From: an uncultured Lachnospiraceae bacterium
Lineage (GTDB): Bacteria > Bacillota > Clostridia > Lachnospirales > Lachnospiraceae
Reading direction: 5' to 3'
Length of the DNA stretch: 64,000 bases
Assembly (NCBI GenBank): GCA_910578345.1
Contig: CAJTRA010000003.1
Location: forward strand, 186,001 to 250,000
The translations under genes and the position numbers were made by a program. Under the pieces are notes generated by a model. The model was given only the letters and a program-made list of their open reading frames with translations. It did not search any database and was not told the origin of the DNA. Of this stretch, positions 52,248-60,762 are shown piece by piece. Every line of letters starts with the position of its first letter. The stretch's first letter is position 1.

Positions 52248-52280
52248 AGAATGATCGGAATCCCCCTTTGTATCCTTTCC

Positions 52281-53003
52281 TTAATCTGTCCTTCTGACGC
52301 CGCACCTGTTATACAGCTCCTCTATCTCATCCTGTGTCAGTTCTCTGGACTGTCCAGGTTTCAGCCCTTGCAGATCAATATTGATAACACGTGTTCTTTT
52401 CAAAGAAACGACTTGATACCCCTGGGTCTCACACATACGTCTGATCTGTCTGTTGATCCCCTGCGTCAGCACGATACGGATCGTCTTTGGCCCTAGCTGC
52501 TCAATCTTGCAGGGCCTTGTCGTCACTTTGAGTTCTTCCAGATAGACTCCTCTTTGCAGATGTTCCAGCGCATCCATCGTCCATGCCCTGGAAACCTTGA
52601 CGATATATTCCTTCTCATGTCCATTTGCGCCCCGCATCATGGCGTCGATCAGCATACCGTCGTTGGTCATCAGCAGAAGTCCTTCCGATTCCTTATCCAA
52701 TCTGCCGGCATAAGTAACCCGCACCGGAGAATTCATTTCTTTCGTCACAATCCGCTCTGCATGGACATCCCGGTGTGTACAGACAACACCAACCGGCTTA
52801 TAATATGCCAGGATCACTTTCCTGTCGCGCCCTTCGACTCTCTTCCCACGAACACAGATCACCTCCTGCCCCGTCACTTTCATCCCCGTCACAGCCGCCG
52901 CACCGTTGACCGTCACAGCGCCCTGGCTGATCAGCAGATCTGCATCCCGTCTGGAACAGACGCCGCAGGCCGCCAGATATTTATTTATCCGGACCTCTTC
53001 CAT
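52281..53003 (-). CDS. rRNA pseudouridine synthase, RsuA/RluB/RluF family
   Basis: A 240-residue enzyme with an N-terminal S4 RNA-binding domain (RINKYLAACGVCSRRDAD) and the RsuA-type catalytic domain, whose Asp is in GRLDKESEG (Asp103). The RQIRRMCETQGYQV block and the YYKPVGVVCTHRD segment are typical of RluB/RluF. It makes a pseudouridine in 23S or 16S rRNA; the exact site cannot be told from sequence alone. ATG 53003 follows AAAGGAG. Confidence 0.93.
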   Translation of the reverse strand: MEEVRINKYLAACGVCSRRDADLLISQGAVTVNGAAAVTGMKVTGQEVICVRGKRVEGRDRKVILAYYKPVGVVCTHRDVHAERIVTKEMNSPVRVTYAGRLDKESEGLLLMTNDGMLIDAMMRGANGHEKEYIVKVSRAWTMDALEHLQRGVYLEELKVTTRPCKIEQLGPKTIRIVLTQGINRQIRRMCETQGYQVVSLKRTRVINIDLQGLKPGQSRELTQDEIEELYNRCGVRRTD

Positions 53004-53051
53004 ATCTGTATACTCCTTTTCCACCCGGACCACTTCGATATAAGAACACGA

Positions 53052-54236
53052 CTATACGTTCTCGTCCTGTCCGTTTTCCAAATATGCCTCCGTTCCTTTC
53101 TCCTGTACATCATCCTGTACTTCCACGGCATGTTCCAGCAGAAATTCCCGCCATACATCATAATGCTGCGCATACAGATGCACGCCGTCGAAAGTCAGTT
53201 CCGCATTCAAAAATCCTTCCTCGTCTGTAAACAGTGGATTCGCATCCAGATAAAAGATATCTGTCCCGTTTGCCAGAGAAGCCGCCGCCGCATTCTTATC
53301 ATTGATGTTGATATTATTAAACTCTGACTCAAAATTATTCTTTTCCCTGCTGACATGAAGATTCGCCATCACATAAACAACTGCCCCAGGCTGCCATTCT
53401 CTGATCTTCTCCAATACTTCCCGGTACTTCTTCAGATACATTTCTGTATTTCCATACCCCAGTTCATTCATTCCCAGCATAATATAGATCTTACGATACC
53501 GCTTCTCCTGCAGCACCTGTGTCAGATCAACTTTATTCCCTGTCTTCTGATAGGTGATTTCCTCTTCCAACAATTTAAAGATCATCATACCACTGTCGCA
53601 ATAGAAATCAGCTTCCTCCAGTCCCGCATAATCTGATATGCCTAAAGTTCTGGAATCCCCCAGAAAAGCCGCATCATTAAAATAACTTATGTTTTCTTTT
53701 GTGTACGGATACGTTGTTGTCAATGCAATTTTTCCTGCATCCTTATAATAAGGGGAATCAATCTGAACAGGTTCATAATACAGAAAATCTGTTGTTCCTT
53801 TTGGCATTTCCTCTGTATTTTCGGCATTTTCTGCATCCGCATCATCTGCAGGTAAACCACTATCATTCAAAATATCGTCATTTTCTTCCTTGCAGATTCC
53901 TGCATTTTCTGTCTCTCCCTCAAGATCTGTCATGGAATCCTCTTGTCGTGCATCCTCCTGTATGGTATGAACCTCATTGACGTCTTCCCCGATCTCCGGG
54001 GCGGGTTCGCTCGACGCCATCGCCGCATCCTGTTTTCCCGGCATCTTTGCATAGGCATCCCAGACAAAGATCTGCGCCTGTTCTGGGATTGCACCAAAGC
54101 CGATCTCATCGGAACAGACCATCACCGCCAATGAGGTAAGGAGAATCAGAATTAAATAAGGGCTGTTATATATATTCTCTTTCAACTGCAGGTTCCTTCG
54201 CTGCTTCTTCTGCTTTTTCTCTTTCTCTTTCTTCAT
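53052..54236 (-). CDS. SGNH/GDSL-type hydrolase, membrane-anchored, partner of the MBOAT
   Basis: A 394-residue protein with a basic N-terminus, a membrane anchor (about 28-42) and a long acidic linker (to about residue 145). The SGNH core has block I FLGDSRTLGI (nucleophile Ser), the LGMNELGYG block with Asn, and a DGVHL block carrying the catalytic Asp-His. It lies outside the cell membrane. Together with the MBOAT gene just upstream it fits the PatA/PatB, DltB/DltD or AlgI/AlgJ scheme for O-acylating a cell-surface polymer. ATG 54236 follows AGGAAG. Confidence 0.88.
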   Translation of the reverse strand: MKKEKEKKQKKQRRNLQLKENIYNSPYLILILLTSLAVMVCSDEIGFGAIPEQAQIFVWDAYAKMPGKQDAAMASSEPAPEIGEDVNEVHTIQEDARQEDSMTDLEGETENAGICKEENDDILNDSGLPADDADAENAENTEEMPKGTTDFLYYEPVQIDSPYYKDAGKIALTTTYPYTKENISYFNDAAFLGDSRTLGISDYAGLEEADFYCDSGMMIFKLLEEEITYQKTGNKVDLTQVLQEKRYRKIYIMLGMNELGYGNTEMYLKKYREVLEKIREWQPGAVVYVMANLHVSREKNNFESEFNNININDKNAAAASLANGTDIFYLDANPLFTDEEGFLNAELTFDGVHLYAQHYDVWREFLLEHAVEVQDDVQEKGTEAYLENGQDENV

Positions 54237-54384
54237 ATGCATCTTCCTATCTTATGTTCTCTCTTGTGATCCCTCTGCAGGCTCACAGCATACGGATCAA
54301 CTGCCCTGCCAGATATACGCCATGCATCCTGGATTCCTCTGTCAGTCCTGCCTCCTGGGATTCCCCCTGGCACTGATCCGCTCC

Positions 54385-55806
54385 TCAGAATCGGAAATAC
54401 AGGAAGGGATTATTACTTCCCACCATGATCTCATGTACGGAAAACCAGAATACGCCGACAAGGAGCATGATTACAAACCATCTGTCTTTCCATTTGTCAT
54501 ACCATCGAATCGGAAACGGAGTTACAAACAACACGCAGACTGCCAGCAGAATGCCATACTCTTCCAGATAACGCATAAACTGCGGTATGCCTACCAGTAC
54601 GGCATTCTGATGAATGCCAAACAGATTTGCCAGATATGCCATCAACTGTTTTCCATCCGTGATTGCAAAAATAACCCATGTTATAGGAATAAGGATCAGC
54701 GTATACAGATGGCCGAGTACTTTGGATGCTTCCAGTCTCTTGCCATACGAATTCTTCTCTATCGTGAGAAGTACAAAAAAGGAAAGTCCCCACAGCACAA
54801 AATTCCAATCTGCCCCATGCCAGAGTCCTGTAAGCGCCCACACGACAAAAAGATTCCAGATTGTTCTGCCCGTTCCCTTCCGGCTGCCTCCCATCGGAAT
54901 ATAGACATACTCCCGAAACCACCTGCCCAGTGTAATATGCCATCTTCTCCAGAATTCTGAAATAGATCTGGAAACATAAGGATGATCAAAATTCTGCGGG
55001 ATCCGAAATCCCAGCATCCTTCCCAGCCCCATCGCCATCAGCGAGTATCCCCAGAAATCAAAGTAGATCTGAAAAGAATAGGCAATGGCCCCCAGCCATG
55101 CCACCGCCGCATGAAGATTGCCTGCTCCCGCTGACATGATCGTATTCCAGAGCGTCCCAATCTGATTCGCCAAAAGGACTTTCAGACCCAGACCCAAGGT
55201 AAACAGCTTTAATCCGTTCTCCACATAGCGGAGGCGTATCTTCCTGTCTTGCATGCGGTCTTTCACTTCATCATACCGCACAATCGGCCCGGCAATCAAC
55301 TGTGGAAACATACTCACATAAGCCGCAAATGACACAAATCCCGGCAGTTCCCGGATTGTTCCCCGATAACAGTCCACCTGATAAGAGACCATCTGAAACG
55401 TATAGAAACTGATTCCCAGCGGAAGCGCCAGCCTCAGCACAGGCATAAGATCCTGCCCGGTCAGTCTGTTAACCGTCCCCGCTGTAAAGTCCCAATATTT
55501 AAAGACAAACAGCGTCCCAAAATTAAAGAACATCGAAAGCCATAACGCAATCCGACGTCTTTTCTTCCCTTTCTGCAGACGATTCTGCTGCGGCGACGCA
55601 GGCTCCCAGAACATATATTTGCTGATACCATAGTTGACGGTAACGGAAAAAATAAGCAGTAGAACAAAATAGGGTTCTCCCACTCCATAAAACACAAGAC
55701 TCCCTGCCAGCAGCGCCAGATTACGGTACTTAGCAGGAGCCAGCAGATAACACAACATAAAAACCGGCAGAAACCGAAATAGAAACTCCACACTGGAAAA
55801 CAGCAT
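54385..55806 (-). CDS. MBOAT-family membrane O-acyltransferase
   Basis: A 473-residue protein with about 10-12 membrane segments. The MBOAT signature is seen as SEFWRRWHITLGRWFREYVYIPMGG and the later TGLWHGADWNFVLWG with its conserved His. It belongs to the AlgI/DltB-like branch, which moves acyl groups across the membrane to an extracytoplasmic SGNH transferase. ATG 55806 (MLFSSVEFLFRFLPVF) follows TAGGAG; the longer frame from 55890 overlaps the leader. It starts the MBOAT-SGNH unit and has its own promoter with phased upstream repeats. Confidence 0.94.
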   Translation of the reverse strand: MLFSSVEFLFRFLPVFMLCYLLAPAKYRNLALLAGSLVFYGVGEPYFVLLLIFSVTVNYGISKYMFWEPASPQQNRLQKGKKRRRIALWLSMFFNFGTLFVFKYWDFTAGTVNRLTGQDLMPVLRLALPLGISFYTFQMVSYQVDCYRGTIRELPGFVSFAAYVSMFPQLIAGPIVRYDEVKDRMQDRKIRLRYVENGLKLFTLGLGLKVLLANQIGTLWNTIMSAGAGNLHAAVAWLGAIAYSFQIYFDFWGYSLMAMGLGRMLGFRIPQNFDHPYVSRSISEFWRRWHITLGRWFREYVYIPMGGSRKGTGRTIWNLFVVWALTGLWHGADWNFVLWGLSFFVLLTIEKNSYGKRLEASKVLGHLYTLILIPITWVIFAITDGKQLMAYLANLFGIHQNAVLVGIPQFMRYLEEYGILLAVCVLFVTPFPIRWYDKWKDRWFVIMLLVGVFWFSVHEIMVGSNNPFLYFRF

Positions 55807-55902
55807 AAACAGCACTCCTAAATAGCATATTCGGGTATTTTCCCCAATAACACCCACACGCAGTTTACTGCCAGAAAACAGACTGCGCACAAATCCTTAT
55901 TT

Positions 55903-55931
55903 AGTATATTCCAGCCAGATTTTTTTTACAA
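55903..55931 (-). promoter_or_regulatory. promoter of the MBOAT/SGNH unit
   Basis: TTGTAA (55931-55926), 17 bp and TATACT (55908-55903) on the minus strand, about 95 bp upstream of the MBOAT start. Confidence 0.75.
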
Positions 55932-55961
55932 GGGACAAACCCTTCCTTTTTCGACATTTTC

Positions 55962-56000
55962 TGCATCATTTTTGCATCGAAATTGCATCATTTTTGCATC
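55962..56000 (-). repeat. four GATGCA hexamers in 11-bp phase (putative operator)
   Basis: On the minus strand the hexamer GATGCA occurs four times, at 56000-55995, 55989-55984, 55978-55973 and 55967-55962, each separated by 5 bp of A/T-rich sequence. The spacing is exactly 11 bp, one helical turn. The array ends 30 bp upstream of the MBOAT -35 box. It also lies just past the end of the RsmF-type gene. Confidence 0.8.
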
Positions 56001-56007
56001 ATAGCGC

Positions 56008-57492
56008 TTATTTCCTCAGCCCTCTTGGATAATGATTCTTCATCTGTCCATTTACCGCTTTGCCAAATCCCAATGCAAACCCTCTATAGCACAACAAGGT
56101 CCATCCTCTCTGCGTCCCGCACGGAAAACTCTCTCCATGAAGATAGCGGAGAGCTTCCTCCTGTGATAGTTCCAGGACCCGGTCCGTCTCCTCTGTCCCC
56201 AATGCCAGGGCCAGCGAATGGGACGGTTCCAGCCGGTTTTTCTTACCTGTTCCAAGATGCAGGCCCGGCCTGATTACCTTCATTCCCTGCATACTGATCA
56301 TGGATGCAGGCACAAGATAGAGCTGATCGCCAAACCACGCAAGGCTTCCTCCCTGCGCATCCAGCCAGTCTTTGGCAAGTCCCAGCTCCTCCGTAAAAAA
56401 CCCTCTGCATAAATTATCGTCAATGCCGCTCCTGCCATAAGCAGTCATGTCACGCCGGGGCTTCTCTTTCCTGTTCTTCTGTCTTACTCTGCCGCCTGCC
56501 TGCCGCGTCTGTTCTGTCTGCTTCGCCCATTCTGGATCGGCTCCCTGTGCCGGCACAGGACAGACTGTCATTCCCCGCCGACGCAGTCTTGCGATGTAGT
56601 GTCCCTCCCCCTTCAGCCGGTGCGGCCATAACCGCATCGTATGTTCGATTCCCTGGGCAGGTTCCTCAACCCACTCAGCCCTTCCCGGTGCAAACGCGCT
56701 GTCATGAGGCACTTCTTCTATGATAAAGTCTTCCTGCCCATGCAGGAATCTGCTGATTGTTCCTTCATTTTCCTCTGGTGCAAAAGTACAGGTGGAGTAT
56801 ACGAGCACCCCTCCCGGCCGGAGCATTCCGGCCGCCTCCTCCAGAATGGTTAGCTGTCTGTCCGCACATATACGCACGTTCTGTCCGCTCCACTCTTCAA
56901 CAGCCGTTCCATCTTTGCGGAACATGCCTTCCCCGGAACATGGCGCATCCACCACAATCCTGTCAAAAAAACCTGGAAACAATGCTGCCAGATGCTCCGG
57001 CGTTTCATTACATACCACACAATTTCTGACACCCATGCGTTCCACATTCTGAGACAGTATTTTCGCTCTGCCAGGAATCAGTTCATTTGCGATCAGCAGC
57101 CCTTCGCCCTTCATTCTGCCCGCGATCTGTGTTGTCTTTCCTCCCGGTGCGGCACATAGATCCAGAATCCGTTCCCCCGGTTTTGGATCCAGAATCTCCA
57201 CGACTGCCATTGCAGAAGGCTCCTGAATATAGTATGCGCCTGCTTCATGCAGGATCCCCTTTCCCGGCTGTTCCTCTTCCTGATAATAATATCCTTCCGC
57301 CGCCCAGCTCACCGGTGTAAGCCGATACGGCATCCGTGCAAGAAATGCCGATGCAGAAGCCTTAAGCGGGTTCCACCGCAGTCCATAATGCCGATCGCAT
57401 TCATAGCTTGCAAGAAATGCCTCATATTCTGCTCCCAGAAGCTGCTTCATTCTCTCACAGAATGCCTCCGGCAGTCTTCTTATCTCTCCCAT
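56008..57492 (-). CDS. RsmB/RsmF-family rRNA (cytosine-C5) methyltransferase
   Basis: A 494-residue SAM-dependent methyltransferase. Motif I is DLCAAPGGKTTQIA (about 110-123), motif IV DAPCSGEGMFRKD carries one catalytic Cys and motif VI YSTCTFAPEEN the other. The N-terminal arm (RRLPEAFCERMKQLLG) and the C-terminal RsmF-type domain (from about 375, FFTEELGLAKDWLD...) suggest an RsmF-like 16S rRNA m5C enzyme. A basic, Gln-rich linker separates the two. ATG 57492 lies next to the AT-rich region upstream. Confidence 0.92.
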   Translation of the reverse strand: MGEIRRLPEAFCERMKQLLGAEYEAFLASYECDRHYGLRWNPLKASASAFLARMPYRLTPVSWAAEGYYYQEEEQPGKGILHEAGAYYIQEPSAMAVVEILDPKPGERILDLCAAPGGKTTQIAGRMKGEGLLIANELIPGRAKILSQNVERMGVRNCVVCNETPEHLAALFPGFFDRIVVDAPCSGEGMFRKDGTAVEEWSGQNVRICADRQLTILEEAAGMLRPGGVLVYSTCTFAPEENEGTISRFLHGQEDFIIEEVPHDSAFAPGRAEWVEEPAQGIEHTMRLWPHRLKGEGHYIARLRRRGMTVCPVPAQGADPEWAKQTEQTRQAGGRVRQKNRKEKPRRDMTAYGRSGIDDNLCRGFFTEELGLAKDWLDAQGGSLAWFGDQLYLVPASMISMQGMKVIRPGLHLGTGKKNRLEPSHSLALALGTEETDRVLELSQEEALRYLHGESFPCGTQRGWTLLCYRGFALGFGKAVNGQMKNHYPRGLRK

Positions 57493-57577
57493 CCTGCGCC
57501 TCCATTGTCTTGTCTCTTTTCAGTATACCTGATTCCCTCCCCGGAAACAATGCTGTAATTTTTTCTGATTTTGTTAC

Positions 57578-57617
57578 TCCGTTTATGTCATAAAAGGGTC
57601 CGTTTATGTCATAAAAG
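57578..57617. repeat. twin 19-bp direct repeats, each containing a palindrome
   Basis: TCCGTTTATGTCATAAAAG occurs at 57578-57596 and 57599-57617, a 21-bp period. Each copy holds the 13-bp palindrome TTTATG-T-CATAAA. They lie between the divergent rsmF-like and ArsR-type genes and resemble tandem repressor sites. Confidence 0.85.
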
Positions 57618-57619
57618 TG

Positions 57620-57672
57620 TAAATTAATTTATTTTTTATATACACAATATGTGCTAAATTAATTTATTTTTT
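57620..57672. repeat. AT-rich 18-bp direct repeat
   Basis: TAAATTAATTTATTTTTT occurs at 57620-57637 and 57655-57672, a 35-bp period. The whole block 57618-57762 is very AT-rich and probably curved. I see no gene in it. Confidence 0.6.
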
Positions 57673-57762
57673 TATGAATCATCCTTGTTTTTACTTTATT
57701 TCATTCATAATATAATAATATAAAAAATTTATTTTTATTTTTATTAAATTTTTTTACAATTA

Positions 57763-57792
57763 ATTGACGGGTCAATATTTTGCGTCTATAAT
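57763..57792 (+). promoter_or_regulatory. promoter of the ArsR-type regulator with palindrome over -35
   Basis: TTGACG (57764-57769), 17 bp and TATAAT (57787-57792). The palindrome ATTGAC-GG-GTCAAT (57763-57776) covers the -35 box and could be an autoregulatory site. The leader to the TTG start is about 105 nt. Confidence 0.75.
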
Positions 57793-57907
57793 TGAATCAT
57801 AAAATAGAATAAGGATAATGTTCCGTTTTATCACTCTGACCACAATTCGTCTGCATTATAGACGTTCCAATCAACGCTATCATATTTTCTTAAAAGGGGG
57901 AATCACT

Positions 57908-58837
57908 TTGCTGCACATCACTTCACTGAACGAGGGACTTGACATTTTCAAGGCTCTTGGATCTGACGTCAGAATTGAAATACTCAATATCTTGTTGGAG
58001 AATAACAGTATGAGTATGAATGAACTGGCTTCCCGTCTGAATATTACAAACGGAGCGCTGACCAGTCATATCAAGAAACTGGAGGGCTGCGGTCTGATTG
58101 GCATATCCAGCGAATCTGCAGGCCACGGAAATCAGAAGATCTGTTCCGTCCACCTGGATAAAATCCTGATCGATCTGGAGAAACAGGAAGATTTCCAGAA
58201 TATTTACAGTACCGACCTCAAAATCGGCCACTACTCTAACTATCATGTATGTCCCACCTGTGGTCTGGCATCCGATAAGGCTTTGATCGGTGAAGTGGAT
58301 GATCCCAGATACTTTGACCATCCTAACCGTTATAATGCTGATATTCTCTGGTTTTCGAAGGGATTTGTAGAATACAACATTCCCAACTTTATTCCCAGCT
58401 TTCAGAAGATCACGCAGATCACGCTCTCTGCAGAACTTTGTTCCGAGGCGCCTGGCGTCAACAATGTATGGCCCTCTGATATTTCTTTCTACCTGAATGA
58501 TGTCTGTGTGGGAAGCTGGCTTTCTCCCGGTGATTTCGGCGATTCCCGCGGCATGTTTACACCGGACTGGTGGTTTCCCAATTGGAATCAGTATGGCCTG
58601 TTGAAACTGTTGGTCATCAATAAAAAGGGAACTTACATCGACGGACTGCAAATCTCTGATGTGACGATAGACCGTCTTCAGTTAGACTACCGTAGCAGTA
58701 TCCGGTTTCGCATGGCAGTGGAAGACGATGCCTCCCATGTGGGCGGCCTGACAATCTTTGGCAAGACGTTCGGCAACTATGGGCAGGATATCAAAGTCAG
58801 TCTCCACTACGCTCCTATGGAAGAGGCGGCAACCTGA
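57908..58837 (+). CDS. ArsR-type winged-helix regulator with large C-terminal domain
   Basis: A 309-residue protein. Residues about 12-85 are an ArsR-like winged helix (IFKALGSDVRIEILNILLEN, recognition helix NITNGALTSHIKKLE). The C-terminal 220 residues include CPTCG and a beta-rich, aromatic segment (FTPDWWFPNWNQYG) that may bind a sugar or polysaccharide fragment. I place the start at TTG 57908 because AAAAGGGGG lies 7 bp upstream; the frame from 57818 has no ribosome site. It converges on a GH43 arabinanase-like gene. I recall similar ArsR-type proteins near arabinan or arabinofuranoside genes; a role in arabinan sensing is inference. Confidence 0.85.
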   Translation: MLHITSLNEGLDIFKALGSDVRIEILNILLENNSMSMNELASRLNITNGALTSHIKKLEGCGLIGISSESAGHGNQKICSVHLDKILIDLEKQEDFQNIYSTDLKIGHYSNYHVCPTCGLASDKALIGEVDDPRYFDHPNRYNADILWFSKGFVEYNIPNFIPSFQKITQITLSAELCSEAPGVNNVWPSDISFYLNDVCVGSWLSPGDFGDSRGMFTPDWWFPNWNQYGLLKLLVINKKGTYIDGLQISDVTIDRLQLDYRSSIRFRMAVEDDASHVGGLTIFGKTFGNYGQDIKVSLHYAPMEEAAT

Positions 58838-58855
58838 ATTCAGAGCGCTTATACG

Positions 58856-58890
58856 AAAGGTTCTGCGGCAACAACCCGCAGAACCTTTTT
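58856..58890. terminator. bidirectional terminator between regulator and GH43 gene
   Basis: AAAGGTTCTGCGG pairs with CCGCAGAACCTTT around a short loop, flanked by TTTT on the plus strand. It ends both converging genes. Confidence 0.93.
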
Positions 58891-58895
58891 ACACT

Positions 58896-60524
58896 CTAAT
58901 ATTTCACACCCCAGACACTTTTATTGGCTCCTACCGCGCTGAAGGTCATTACCTGTGTACCGGCCTCGTCCTTCATCTGACAGAACACGCCGCTGTAATC
59001 GACGTCCTCATAGGTAAGGTGCAGATAACATGTTCCCTCTACCGCTTCCCAGCTTCCCACGATATCTTCACCGTATACCTTGCCGTCCTCCTGCAGATAC
59101 AGGATAAAAGGCTGTGCGATCTTCGCATCAATCGCCGTCCCCTGGTCAATGACATAGTATCTTCCCGCCATGTCAGCCATCTCATATCCACTTTCGTTTA
59201 CTTTCTCCCCGTCTGTCGCATAAGGCAGCATACAGGGCCAGCCCTCCTCGTTAACAATAAACTGATGCACCCGCGGCTCATGCTCTTCTGTCTTGTTATC
59301 GAAGCGGGTATGGTTGACAATATACTTCCGGCCATCCTCATCTACAAATGCAGAGTTGTGCCCGGTCGCCATATACGCCATCTCCAGACTCGGCAGAGTA
59401 TAGTTGCCCGAAAGCTTAAGTCCATACGGACCATGCTGCGGATTCTCTGTGTCTAACGGAAAAGCTCCATTCATATCCACATAATCACCGTCTATCGTCT
59501 CAGACCGGAAAACTCTGATCTGGTAGCCCCCTTCTCTCGTCAGGCCGCCATAAGAGACAAACAGATAATAATAACCACTCTCCTCGTCATATAGAATATA
59601 TGGCGCCTCGATCGAACTGTGATTGCCGCCCAACAGTCTCCTGCCGAAATAAGGATCTACTCTGTTTTCTTCATCTGCCTCAGGATGAATCACTTCGCCC
59701 GTCTGTCCATCCAGCTCTAACAAGTACATACCACCCGACCAGGAACCATATACCATCCAAAGTCTGCCTTCTTCGTCATACAGAACCGTCGGATCTATGG
59801 CATTCGGATACTTGTTAAAATTATATTCATTGCTCTTCTTGATATAACGGTCCTTCGCCTCTTCTCTGTCCACATATGCGGTAACGTCCGTTGCGTCTAA
59901 CGTTTCTAATGTAAATCCAGAATAGATCAACGCCCCTTTCCACTCATAGGGTCCTTCCACCTTCTCGCTTGTGGCATAACACAGATTCGAAGCATTCCAT
60001 GTAGAAGTGGTACAGAAATACAGATAGTACAGACCCGTTTCTTCATTATAGATCACATCCGGGGCCCAGACATGCCAGCTTCTGTCATCCGTAGGAATCA
60101 GGCTGTTTTTACTTCCCGCATAGGCAAAGGCTTCTTCATTCCCCATCAGCTCATAATAGATGGGATCCTTTACCTTATAACCCGTCCCAATAGGCGTCCA
60201 ATTACGCAGATCCTCTGATACCGCCGTGGACATATGGGAGCCGAAGATATAGTACTTACCGTCCGCCTTAAAAATAGACGGATCATGCACACTCGCACCT
60301 GCACTGATCTTCGCTGTCGCTATCCCTTCCAGATCTACGGTATAATCCAGGTCCGCCGGCGCTTCCACCGTCCCCTCCGCAGATTCTTCCTCCACAGCCC
60401 CTCCGGCGCTTGCCGCTCCTACGCCCTCCTGCTTTGTCTCCTGTCCTGTGTCACCGCACGCTGTCATTCCCATAACCATCACGGCGCCCACCGCACAGGC
60501 AATCACCTCTTTCTTCCTTCTCAT
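58896..60524 (-). CDS. GH43 endo-arabinanase-like lipoprotein
   Basis: A 542-residue secreted lipoprotein: lipobox near Cys23, an acidic Gly/Ala/Glu linker (about 28-58), then a five-bladed GH43 domain with the three acidic residues in VHDPSIF (Asp81, base), AIDPTVLYDE (pKa modulator) and SSIEAPYIL (acid Glu). A small beta-sandwich at the C-terminus (from about 440) resembles the GH43 C-terminal domain. It probably cuts alpha-1,5-arabinan at the cell surface. ATG 60524 follows AAAGGAG. Confidence 0.92.
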   Translation of the reverse strand: MRRKKEVIACAVGAVMVMGMTACGDTGQETKQEGVGAASAGGAVEEESAEGTVEAPADLDYTVDLEGIATAKISAGASVHDPSIFKADGKYYIFGSHMSTAVSEDLRNWTPIGTGYKVKDPIYYELMGNEEAFAYAGSKNSLIPTDDRSWHVWAPDVIYNEETGLYYLYFCTTSTWNASNLCYATSEKVEGPYEWKGALIYSGFTLETLDATDVTAYVDREEAKDRYIKKSNEYNFNKYPNAIDPTVLYDEEGRLWMVYGSWSGGMYLLELDGQTGEVIHPEADEENRVDPYFGRRLLGGNHSSIEAPYILYDEESGYYYLFVSYGGLTREGGYQIRVFRSETIDGDYVDMNGAFPLDTENPQHGPYGLKLSGNYTLPSLEMAYMATGHNSAFVDEDGRKYIVNHTRFDNKTEEHEPRVHQFIVNEEGWPCMLPYATDGEKVNESGYEMADMAGRYYVIDQGTAIDAKIAQPFILYLQEDGKVYGEDIVGSWEAVEGTCYLHLTYEDVDYSGVFCQMKDEAGTQVMTFSAVGANKSVWGVKY

Positions 60525-60610
60525 ACTTTCTTCTCCTTTTACTTGTTCGCTTTTCTCTGCAGATTCCTGCTGCGGCCGGCCTGCCTCACCGGACGCAGAT
60601 CTCTATCCCT

Positions 60611-60639
60611 ACTATAACAGAAGAAATCAATTTCTTCAA
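60611..60639 (-). promoter_or_regulatory. GH43 promoter with a perfect 18-bp palindrome
   Basis: TTGAAG (60639-60634), 17 bp and TATAGT (60616-60611) on the minus strand. GAAGAAAT-TG-ATTTCTTC (60637-60620) fills the spacer and overlaps the -35, a typical repressor position. Confidence 0.75.
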
Positions 60640-60706
60640 TCTTTTTATTTATATTTATATAAAATATTTTAATTTATTCTCAAATATATGGAAGCTATCT
60701 GCGCAG

Positions 60707-60745
60707 ACAAAAAAAGAGCCCGCCATGAGGATGAGGCAGACTCTT
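60707..60745 (-). terminator. terminator of the alarmone synthetase gene
   Basis: On the minus strand AGAGTCTGCC (60743-60734) pairs with GGCGGGCTCT (60724-60715), with G-U pairs, followed by seven T residues. Confidence 0.85.
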
Positions 60746-60762
60746 TCTTCTATCATTCGCCG

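Noticed and set aside
52985..53173. Small minus-strand frame overlapping the SGNH gene end
   Set aside because: It overlaps two well-supported genes in another frame and has no ribosome site.
54243..54384. Possible small gene between MBOAT and SGNH genes
   Set aside because: Only a 14-codon frame is present (MHGVYLAGQLIRML); no ribosome site stands out.
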